The notes beneath the pieces are model-generated. The model was not told the origin of the DNA. It was given only the letters and a program-made list of their open reading frames with translations, and did not search any database. Position numbers and translations under genes: made by a program. Of a DNA stretch of 64,000 bases, positions 55,592 to 64,000 are shown one piece after another. This DNA comes from Modestobacter roseus (GTDB taxonomy: Bacteria; Actinomycetota; Actinomycetes; Mycobacteriales; Geodermatophilaceae): assembly GCF_007994135.1 (NCBI RefSeq), contig NZ_VLKF01000001.1, positions 2,542,001 to 2,606,000 on the forward strand, in the 5' to 3' direction. Position 1 is the first letter of the stretch. Each line of letters begins with the position of its first letter.

Positions 55592-56335
55592 ATGAGCAAC
55601 GACCCGGACGCCCCCGGCCGGCAGGAGCCCGGCTGGGGCCAGCAGCCGCAGTCCGGCCCGCCGTCCCCCTACGGGCAGTACGGCCAGTCCCCGCAGCCGG
55701 CGCCCTGGGGCCCCTACGGTCCACCGCCCCAGCAGACGTCCCCGCCCGCGTCGTGGGGCCAGTACGGCCAGCAGCCGCAGTACGGCCGGTACGGGCCCTA
55801 CGGTGGCGCTCCCGGCGGCTTCGACCCGGCGCTGCCCCCCGCCCGGCCCGGCGCGGTCATCACCGCGGCGGTGCTGGCCTTCGTCTACGCGGCGCTCGGG
55901 GTGCTGGTCGCCCTCGGCCTGTTCGCCGGTGGCGCGTTCCTCGACGACCTGGTCGACGCGAGCCTGGCCGCCGACCCCTCGCTGGGCAGCGACGTGGGCG
56001 CGGAGGAGGTCGGCACCCTGCGCGGGATCATCGTGCTGATGGGGGTCCTCGCGCTGGCCTGGACGGTGGTGATGGCCTGGGGCGGCGCGCTGGCGCTGCG
56101 CGGCCGCAGCCGGGTACTGCTGCTGGTCGGGGCGTCGATCTCGGTGGCGGCCACCGGGTTCCTGCTGCTGTCCGCCGTCCTCACGGCCGCCGCCGGGGAG
56201 CCCGGGATGGCCGGCCCGCTGGTCTTCTCCCTGGTGCTCTTCCTCGGTGCGCTCGCCGTCCTGGTGCTGCTGTGCCTGCGCCCCGCCGCGGACTACTTCG
56301 ACGCACACCGGGCCCGGCGGCAGGCCCGGCGGTGA
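55592..56335 (+). CDS. Proline/glutamine-rich N-terminus, 4-TM membrane protein
   Basis: The 247-aa protein has a cytosolic tract rich in Pro, Gln, Gly and Tyr with repeated YGQYGQ/PYGPP motifs (about 1-90). Four helices follow (VITAAVLAFVYAALGVLVALGLFAGG, GIIVLMGVLALAWTVVMAWGGALAL, VLLLVGASISVAATGFLLLSAVL, PLVFSLVLFLGALAVLVLLCL). A GGAGGAG ribosome-binding site precedes the ATG. It resembles actinobacterial DUF4190/Tic20-like envelope proteins; function unknown. Convergent with ilvC. Confidence 0.8.
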   Translation: MSNDPDAPGRQEPGWGQQPQSGPPSPYGQYGQSPQPAPWGPYGPPPQQTSPPASWGQYGQQPQYGRYGPYGGAPGGFDPALPPARPGAVITAAVLAFVYAALGVLVALGLFAGGAFLDDLVDASLAADPSLGSDVGAEEVGTLRGIIVLMGVLALAWTVVMAWGGALALRGRSRVLLLVGASISVAATGFLLLSAVLTAAAGEPGMAGPLVFSLVLFLGALAVLVLLCLRPAADYFDAHRARRQARR

Positions 56336-56339
56336 ACGC

Positions 56340-56375
56340 GGACGGCCCCCGCAGCGTGCGCTGCGGGGGCCGTCC
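56340..56375. terminator. Bidirectional terminator hairpin
   Basis: Perfect 15-bp stem GGACGGCCCCCGCAG / CTGCGGGGGCCGTCC with a 6-nt loop, between the convergent membrane-protein gene and ilvC. Confidence 0.82.
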
Positions 56376-56392
56376 GTGCGGTGCGGGCACGA

Positions 56393-58045
<1,653 letters not shown>

Positions 58046-58046
<1 letters not shown>

Positions 58047-59979
58047 CAGACCTGGCCCTCTCCGAAGACGGGCCGCACGTCGCGCGCGGCCATGATCTCG
58101 TCGTTGCTCGCGCCGGCGGCGACCATCGGCCACACCTGGGCGTCGGAGCCGACGACGAAGTCGATCACCACGGGGGCGTCGTTGATCGCCATCGCCTTCT
58201 CGATCACCCCGTCGACGTCGTCCTTGATCTCGCACCGCAGCCCCACGCAACCCAGCGCCTCGGCCAGGGTGACGAAGTCGGGGATGCGCACCGGCTTGGC
58301 CGCCCCCGGCTTGCCGCTGTGGGTGTTCAGGTGGGTGTTGGAGTAGCGCCCCTCGTAGAAGAGCGTCTGCCACTGCCGGACCATCCCGAGGTTGCCGTTG
58401 TTGATCACGGCCACCTTGATCGGGATGCCCTCGATGGCGCAGGTGGCCAGCTCCTGGTTGGTCATCTGGAAGCAGCCGTCGCCGTCGATGGCCCACACGG
58501 TCGTGCCGGGAGCGCCGTACTTGGCGCCCATGGCCGCCGGGACGGCGTAGCCCATCGTGCCCAGCCCGCCGCTGTTGAGCCAGGTGCCCGGCTTCTCGTA
58601 GCGGATGAACTGGGCGGCCCACATCTGGTGCTGGCCGACGCCGGAGGTGTAGATCGCGTCGGGCCCCGCGATCGCGCCGAGCCGCTCGATCACGTACTGC
58701 GGGGACAGCGCGCCGTCCTCGGGCCAGTCGTAGCCCAGCGGGTAGCGGGTGCGCCAGTCGTCCAGCTGGGTCCACCAGGCAGCGAGGTCGGAGGTGTGGC
58801 CGGCGGCCTGCTCGGCGCGCAGCGCGGTCACCAGCTCGGCGATGGTCTCCTTGGCGTCGCCCACGATCGGGACGTCGGCCTTGCGGTTCTTGCCGATCTC
58901 GGCCGGGTCGATGTCAGCGTGCACGACCTGCGCCTCGGGCGCGAAGCTCGACAGCTGGCCGGTGACCCGGTCGTCGAACCGGGCGCCGAGGGCGATCAGC
59001 ACGTCGGACTTCTGCAGGGCGGTGACCGCGGCGACGGTGCCGTGCATCCCGGGCATGCCCAGGTTCTGCCGGTGGCTGTCGGGGAAGGCGCCGCGGGCCA
59101 TCAGCGTGGTGACCACCGGGGCGCCGGTCAGCTCGGCCAGCTCGGCCAGCTCGGGGCTGGCGCCGGCCTTGAGCACCCCGCCTCCGACGTAGAGCACCGG
59201 CCGGCTCGCCCGGGCGATGAGCGCCGCCGCCTCGCGGACCTGCTTGCCGTGCGGGCGCGTCGTCGGCTTGTAGCCGGGCAGGTCCAGCCGCGGCGGCCAG
59301 CTGAAGTCGGTGGTCGCCTGCAGGGCGTCCTTGCTGATGTCGACCAGCACCGGGCCGGGGCGGCCGGTGCCGGCCAGGTGGAAGGCCTCGGCGATCGCCT
59401 GCGGGATGTCGTCGGGGTCGGTGACCAGGAAGTTGTGCTTGGTGATCGGCATGGTGATGCCGCGGATGTCCGCCTCCTGGAAGGCGTCGGTGCCGATCGC
59501 CGCGCTGGGCACCTGGCCGGTGATGGCCACCACGGGCACGGAGTCCATGTAGGCGTCGGCCAGCGGGGTGACCAGGTTGGTCGCGCCCGGTCCGGAGGTG
59601 GCCATGCAGACGCCGACCCGGCCGGTGGCCTGGGCGTAGCCGGTGGCGGCGTGCCCGGCGCCCTGCTCGTGGCGCACCAGCACGTGCCGGACGGCGGAGT
59701 CGAACAGCGGGTCGTAGGCGGGCAGGATCGCTCCGCCCGGGATGCCGAACACGACCTCGACCCCGACCGCCTCGAGCGCGCGGACCAGGCTCTGCGCCCC
59801 GGTGATGCCGGTGGCGGGCTCGGCGGCGGCCGCGGCGATCGAGCGCTCGGTGGCCTCGACCCCGAGCGTCGCGGCGGCGGCGGCCTCGGTGGGGCGACCG
59901 GCGTGGCCGGTGCGGGACCGGCTCCCGGCGCGGCGGTGGGGCCGGGGGCCGCTGCGGTGCGGCCGGTGCTGGTGCTCAT
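58046..59979 (-). CDS. ilvB: Acetolactate synthase large subunit (apparent N-terminal frameshift)
   Basis: ThDP enzyme making acetolactate/acetohydroxybutyrate. The conserved protein starts at [16 protein letters not shown] and has [15 protein letters not shown], the catalytic Glu in [10 protein letters not shown], and the ThDP motif [16 protein letters not shown]...NN. As sequenced, its frame has no ATG/GTG between the attenuator and the conserved core. The ATG at 59979 has a good AGGGAG site and codes a typical Ala/Pro/Thr-rich start, but one base out of frame. Adding one C to the CCCC run at 59891-59894 joins both. The only in-frame start (GTG at 60079) lies inside the terminator. Confidence 0.88.
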
Positions 59980-60055
59980 TGTCGACGATCTCCCTGGGCG
60001 GGTGGGGTGCTGCGGCGGGTCGCTCGATGGTCGGGCCGAGCGGTGCCCGGCCAAC

Positions 60056-60116
60056 AAAAAACCCCTCGTGCCGTGGCACGGAGGGGTGGCGCGTCGGTCG
60101 GGAGGGACCGGCGCGC
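60056..60116 (-). promoter_or_regulatory. Transcription attenuator of ilvBNC
   Basis: On the minus strand there is a pause-type hairpin (GCGCGCCGGTC / GACCGACGCGC) with a CCCTCC loop. A terminator follows (ACCCCTCCGTGCC / GGCACGAGGGGT, one bulge) with six T. The layout is the same as at cimA. The hairpins lie just after the leader peptide. Confidence 0.88.
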
Positions 60117-60126
60117 TAGCGGATCG

Positions 60127-60174
60127 CTACGAGACCAGGAGCACGGAGCAGACGGGTGCGGGGCACCGGACCAC
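60127..60174 (-). CDS. ilvB leader peptide VVRCPAPVCSVLLVS
   Basis: A 15-codon frame (GTG start) with GGGGAGGGG 6 nt upstream. It contains Val-Val at the start, one internal Val and a terminal Val-Leu-Leu-Val run before Ser and TAG. The stop lies a few nt before hairpin 1. This would sense branched-chain aminoacyl-tRNA. Confidence 0.8.
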   Translation of the reverse strand: MVRCPAPVCSVLLVS

Positions 60175-60253
60175 TGTGCGCCCCTCCCCGTCCCGGCGTC
60201 AACAGCTGCGTCTCATCCAGTGGACAGCGGCGTGAGCGAACGTGGGACGGCGG

Positions 60254-62998
60254 TCAGCGGCCGCCCGCGGCGGCCGGCTCGCCGTCGAGGAGCGTGGCGT
60301 CGAAGGAGTCGATGACCGCTGCCAGGCCCTCGGGTCCGACGGGCCGCCCGAGCAGGTGGCCCTGCAGGTACCGGCAGCCCAGCACCTGCAGCGCGGCCAG
60401 CTCCCCCGGCGTCTCCACCCCCTCGGCGACGACGTCGATCGAGAGCCGGCGGCCCAGCTCGATGACCGTGTGCACCAGGGCGGCGCTGCGCTCGTCGGCC
60501 TCGATGCCGGCCAGGAACTCCCGGTCCATCTTGAGCACGTCCACCGGGAGCCGGGTGAGGTGGGCGAACGTCGAGTAGCCGCGGCCGAAGTCGTCCAGGG
60601 AGATCACGCAGCCCATGTCGTGCAGCGTCTGCAGGTCGCCGTCGGCCCGGTCGGGCTGGCCGAGGAAGAGCGACTCGGCGACCTCCAGCATCAGCCGCCG
60701 CGGGGGCAGCCCGGAGCGCGCCAGCGCCGCGGCGACGTCGGGGACCAGGCTGCCCGACTGCAGGTGCCGGACGCTGATGTTCACCCCCAGCTGCAGGTCC
60801 CGCCCCTGGCGCAGCAGCCCGGCGAGCTCCGCGGTGGCCTGCTCCAGCACCCAGCGCTGCAGCGGCACGATCAGCCCGTCGTCCTCGGCCAGCGGGACGA
60901 ACTCCGCCGGCGGCACCGGCCCGAGCACCGGGTGGTCCCAGCGCAGCAGCGCCTCCACGCCCAGCACCCGGCGTTCCACGGTGCCGACGACCGGTTGGTA
61001 CTCCAGCCGCAGCTCGCCCCGGGCCAGCGCGTCGGGCAGGTCCCGGGCGAGCCGGGTGCGCCGGCCGGTCGCGCTGTCGGCCGCCTCGCCGTGGCGGCGC
61101 ACGCAGCCCTTGCCGGCCGCCTTGGCCGCCCGCAGCGCGAGGTCGGCGGAGCGGATGGTCACGGCCACCTCGTCGACCGGGTCGAGCGCGGTCACCCCGA
61201 TGCTGCAGGAGACGTCGAAGACCAGGTCCGGGTCCGCACCCGGCGTCGGCACCGCCCGGTGCACGCCGGCGAGCTCGGTGACCACCCGCTCGGCCAGCGC
61301 CGTCGCCTCCGACAGCCCACCGCGCACCACGACGGCGAACTCGTCGCCGCCGAGCCGGCCGACCAGGTCACGGTCGCGGACGGTGGCGCGGAGCCGGTCG
61401 GCGACCTCGATCAGCAGCAGGTCACCCGCCTCGTGCCCGGCGACGTCGTTGACCGCCTTGAAGCCGTCCAGGTCCAGCAGGAGCAGGCAGCCGGCCTCGC
61501 CGGCGGCCGCACGGCTGCGGGCCCCGGCCAGCGCTGCCATCAGGCGGGCCCGGTTGGGCAGCCCGGTCAGGTAGTCGGTGTAGGCCAGCCGCTCGAGCTC
61601 CAGCTCGACCGAGCGCCGGTCGTCGACGTCGCGCAGGTGGAGCACCAGCCCGTTCCCGCCGCGAGCCGCGCCGCGCGGGGCGCCCTCGGGGGCGGCGTGC
61701 AGCGCCTCCGACGGGATGACCCGGACCGGCTCGAACGGCCGCCACCCGCCGTCGCGGGTGCGGAGCCGGAAGGAGCGGCCGCTCGGGTCGTCCAGGTCGG
61801 CGGCGGCCAGCACGCGCACCAGGTCGGCGCGGTCCTCGGGGTGGACGAAGTCCAGCAGCGGCCGTCCTTCCAGGTCGCGCGCGGCCCAGGCAGCCGGACC
61901 CTTGCCGGCCCCGGACGCCCAGGTGATCGCGCCCCGCTGGTCCAGCACGATGGTGATGTCCGCGGCGCTGTGCACCAGCGTGCGGAAGTACGCCTCGGCG
62001 CGCAGCACCTGACGGGTCAGCCGGGTGGCGTCGGCGGCCCAGAGCAGCGTGCGGGCCAGGGTGGCGGCCAGCAGAACCCCGGTCGCCACCGCCTCCAGCA
62101 CGCTGATCGGCCGCCCGCCGGCCCACCCGGCCAGCAGCAGGAGGACGACCCCGAACGCCAGGCAGTAGCTGACCAGCACCCCCGCCAGCGGGGTGACCAC
62201 CGGGTCGGCGTCCTCGTCGGTGCCCGGGCCCGGGTCCGCGTCGAGCGCCAGCGTCGTGGCCGCCAGGCCAGCCACGTAGGCCACGGCGGTCAGTGCGTCC
62301 CACCCCGCGGCAGGCTCCGCGGCCGCGATCGACCCGCTGGTCAACGTCACCGCCAACGCACCGAGCGCGAGCAGCAGCCAGCCGGCGGCCCGGCGGCGTG
62401 CCGGACCCACCGAGGCCAGCGTGACCAGCCCGACCGCGACGAGCACCGCGCTGGCCGCCGGGTACCCGGAGGTAAGCAGCCGATCGGCACCGGCCGCCCG
62501 CGGGGCGACCGCGGGGAGCACCACCTCGACCAGGACACCGAGGGCGATCAGCGCGACGGCGCCGTCGAGGGCCACCTGCAGGCTCGCCCGCCCGCCCGCG
62601 GCACGCGCGAGCAGGTACCACAGCACCAGGGCGAGCGGTGCAGTGGCGGCCAGCGCCACGTCGGCCGGCCCTCCGGTCTGCGGGTTGACCCCGGCGCCGG
62701 TCACGCCGCGGATCAGCTGTCCGGCCCCGACCAGGGCGGTGATGACCGCGAAGGTTCGCCACACGCCCGGGGACACGGCGCCGGGACGGCGGCTGTGCCG
62801 GTGCACCAGCACGCCCACGATCAGGGTGGTCGCCCCCGCCAGCAGCGGGCCGGCGTGGCGGGACAGGCCGGCGGGCGCCAGGACGGGGAGCGCGGCCAGC
62901 CCCGCGGCGACGGCGGCCAGCGCGACCAGCACCGTGGTGCGCGGCCACGTGCCGGTCGCCGGCGGCGCCACACCCGGGCACCCCCGCGGAGCGTTCAC
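60254..62998 (-). CDS. Membrane GGDEF-EAL protein with PAS domain
   Basis: The 914-aa c-di-GMP enzyme has about nine N-terminal helices (to about 350), a PAS domain (about 370-480, FRTLVHSAADITIVLDQRGAITWAS), GGDEF (RLGGDEFAVVV, about 549) and EAL (VLGVEALLRWDHP, about 682). It also has intact DDFGRGYSTF and EGVET. Both active sites look complete, so it could make or cut c-di-GMP. The GTG overlaps the stop of the neighbouring gene (GTGA). Confidence 0.93.
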   Translation of the reverse strand: MNAPRGCPGVAPPATGTWPRTTVLVALAAVAAGLAALPVLAPAGLSRHAGPLLAGATTLIVGVLVHRHSRRPGAVSPGVWRTFAVITALVGAGQLIRGVTGAGVNPQTGGPADVALAATAPLALVLWYLLARAAGGRASLQVALDGAVALIALGVLVEVVLPAVAPRAAGADRLLTSGYPAASAVLVAVGLVTLASVGPARRRAAGWLLLALGALAVTLTSGSIAAAEPAAGWDALTAVAYVAGLAATTLALDADPGPGTDEDADPVVTPLAGVLVSYCLAFGVVLLLLAGWAGGRPISVLEAVATGVLLAATLARTLLWAADATRLTRQVLRAEAYFRTLVHSAADITIVLDQRGAITWASGAGKGPAAWAARDLEGRPLLDFVHPEDRADLVRVLAAADLDDPSGRSFRLRTRDGGWRPFEPVRVIPSEALHAAPEGAPRGAARGGNGLVLHLRDVDDRRSVELELERLAYTDYLTGLPNRARLMAALAGARSRAAAGEAGCLLLLDLDGFKAVNDVAGHEAGDLLLIEVADRLRATVRDRDLVGRLGGDEFAVVVRGGLSEATALAERVVTELAGVHRAVPTPGADPDLVFDVSCSIGVTALDPVDEVAVTIRSADLALRAAKAAGKGCVRRHGEAADSATGRRTRLARDLPDALARGELRLEYQPVVGTVERRVLGVEALLRWDHPVLGPVPPAEFVPLAEDDGLIVPLQRWVLEQATAELAGLLRQGRDLQLGVNISVRHLQSGSLVPDVAAALARSGLPPRRLMLEVAESLFLGQPDRADGDLQTLHDMGCVISLDDFGRGYSTFAHLTRLPVDVLKMDREFLAGIEADERSAALVHTVIELGRRLSIDVVAEGVETPGELAALQVLGCRYLQGHLLGRPVGPEGLAAVIDSFDATLLDGEPAAAGGR

Positions 62999-64000
62999 AC
63001 CGCCCGCCCGACGAGCCCGGGCCACAGCCGCCCCGCGCCAGCGTCCAGCAGCTCGGTGAGCGCACCGAGCGGGACGGGCCGGGAGAGCAGGAAGCCCTGC
63101 GCGAAGCCGCAGCCGACGCCCTCCAGCACGGCGAGCTGGCTGGTGGTCTCCACGCCCTCGGCGACCACGTCGATGCCCAGCGATGCGCCCAGGCCGACGA
63201 CGGACTCGCACACCACCCGGGTGTAGGCGTCCCGGTCGACGGCGGCCAGCAGCGCCCGGTCGAGCTTGATCACGTCGACCGGGAGCCGACCCAGCCGCGG
63301 CAGGGCGGACCGGCCGCTGCCGAAGTCGTCGAGGGCCAGGTGCACCCCCATCAGCCGCAGCGCGGTCACGTCGTCGATCACGTGCGGGCCGTCCAGGGCC
63401 GCCTCGGGCACCTCCACCACGAGCCGCTCGGGCGACAGCCCGCTGGCTGCCAGCGCGGTCGTGACGTCGGCGACCAGCGTGCCGGCGGCCAGGTGGGCGG
63501 CGGAGACGTTGACCCCGAGCCGGAGCGGCGCCGGGCCGTGCTGCGGCAGCTGCTGCACCCCGGCGGTGGCCTCGGCCAGCAGCCAGCGCTGCAGCTCGAC
63601 CACCAGACCGGCGCGCTCGGCGACCGGCAGGAACTCCTCCGGCTGCACCTCGCCGTGCACCGGGTGCCGCCAGCGCAGCAGCGCCTCCACCCCGGCGACC
63701 TGGTGGTCGGTCAGGGACACGATGGGCTGCCAGACGAGCGTGAGCTCACCCCGTTCGCGGGCGCCGACCAGGTCGCGGCGCAGCTGGTCCCGGCGGTCCC
63801 GGGCGGCGGTCAGCTCCGGGCGGTAACGGCGCACCGAGCCCGGCCCCGCCGCGCGGGCGTCGAGCACGGCCAGGTCGGCCCGGTCACTGGCCTGGCGGCC
63901 GGTGAGGCCGGGCGGCAGCGCCACGACGCCGACGACGGCGGTGAGGTCGACCAGGCCGGCATCGGTGCCGATCGGCGCCTCGATGACGGCCAGGCAGCGT
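62995..64000 (-). CDS. EAL-domain protein with degenerate GGDEF remnant (cut by right edge)
   Basis: The frame is open to the edge, about 335 codons visible. The first part (CLAVIEAPIGTDAGLVDL to PGSVRRYRPEL) resembles the end of a GGDEF domain but lacks the motif in view. EAL follows (GVEALLRWRHPVHG, VNVSAAHL, LALDDFGSGRSALPRLGRLPVDVIKLDR, VVAEGVETTSQL). Catalytic residues appear present, so c-di-GMP hydrolysis is likely. It overlaps the GGDEF-EAL gene by 4 nt, so two c-di-GMP proteins are co-translated. Confidence 0.85.
   Translation of the reverse strand, partial: RCLAVIEAPIGTDAGLVDLTAVVGVVALPPGLTGRQASDRADLAVLDARAAGPGSVRRYRPELTAARDRRDQLRRDLVGARERGELTLVWQPIVSLTDHQVAGVEALLRWRHPVHGEVQPEEFLPVAERAGLVVELQRWLLAEATAGVQQLPQHGPAPLRLGVNVSAAHLAAGTLVADVTTALAASGLSPERLVVEVPEAALDGPHVIDDVTALRLMGVHLALDDFGSGRSALPRLGRLPVDVIKLDRALLAAVDRDAYTRVVCESVVGLGASLGIDVVAEGVETTSQLAVLEGVGCGFAQGFLLSRPVPLGALTELLDAGAGRLWPGLVGRAV

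Overview
The window is high-GC actinobacterial chromosome, most likely from the Geodermatophilaceae (Blastococcus, Modestobacter or Geodermatophilus type). This rests on very high GC, many GTG starts, 1-4 nt ATGA/GTGA gene overlaps, F420 synthesis (cofC), a MutT1-like Nudix/histidine-phosphatase fusion, a SepIVA-like protein and an IclR gene divergent from leuCD. The genus is inference. The core gene order follows the block I recall from Mycobacterium tuberculosis: smc-acyP-mutM-rnc-DUF177-sepIVA, coaD-rsmD-recG-DhaL-rpmB, thiL-DUF3515, ddl-gpsA, cofC-ppk1-mutT1, leuDC-iclR, gltX-FAH, leuB, serA and ilvCNB.

Region by region. 1-7.7 kb: the 5' part of smc (cut by the left edge), a tiny coiled-coil gene, then a tightly coupled leftward series for acylphosphatase, MutM, RNase III, L32, DUF177, a SepIVA-like protein, CoaD and RsmD. 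7.8-15.2 kb: recG, a DAK2/fatty-acid-kinase-like protein, rpmB, a cytidylate-kinase-like protein, a GNAT, thiL, a one-domain Lrp protein and a DUF3515 protein. 15.2-24.3 kb: an accessory island of lower and uneven GC that splits the DUF3515-ddl neighbourhood. It holds a broken resolvase, an LGFP/RTX secreted-protein remnant with a 4-TM partner, an IS3 and an IS110 element, a 5'-truncated RHS gene with a small 2-TM partner, and several tiny membrane-protein genes. 24.3-36 kb: a lipoprotein, ddl, a cystathionine gamma-lyase-type enzyme, gpsA, plsC, an amidohydrolase, a serine hydrolase, cofC, ppk1 and mutT1. 36-43 kb: leuDC and their IclR regulator, an HTH/M23 peptidase pair, a sodium symporter with a small membrane partner, and tRNA-Glu, tRNA-Glu and tRNA-Gln. 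43-60 kb: a CPBP protease, gltX, an FAH enzyme, cimA, leuB, a large subtilase, serA, a proline-rich membrane protein and ilvC-ilvN-ilvB. 60.2-64 kb: two overlapping c-di-GMP genes, the last cut by the right edge.

The branched-chain amino acid genes (leuDC, cimA, leuB, ilvCNB) form a dispersed cluster for Leu, Ile and Val synthesis. cimA and ilvB are each preceded by what reads as a classical attenuator: a short leader peptide (three consecutive Ile codons for cimA; Val/Leu codons for ilvB), a pause-type hairpin and an intrinsic terminator with a run of six T. A second new-looking signal is a hairpin element of about 70 nt that starts within 0-4 nt of the stop codon of four unrelated genes, with compensatory stem changes between copies. 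ilvB as sequenced has no credible in-frame start after its attenuator; the likely start lies one base out of frame, which implies a one-base loss at a C4 run.
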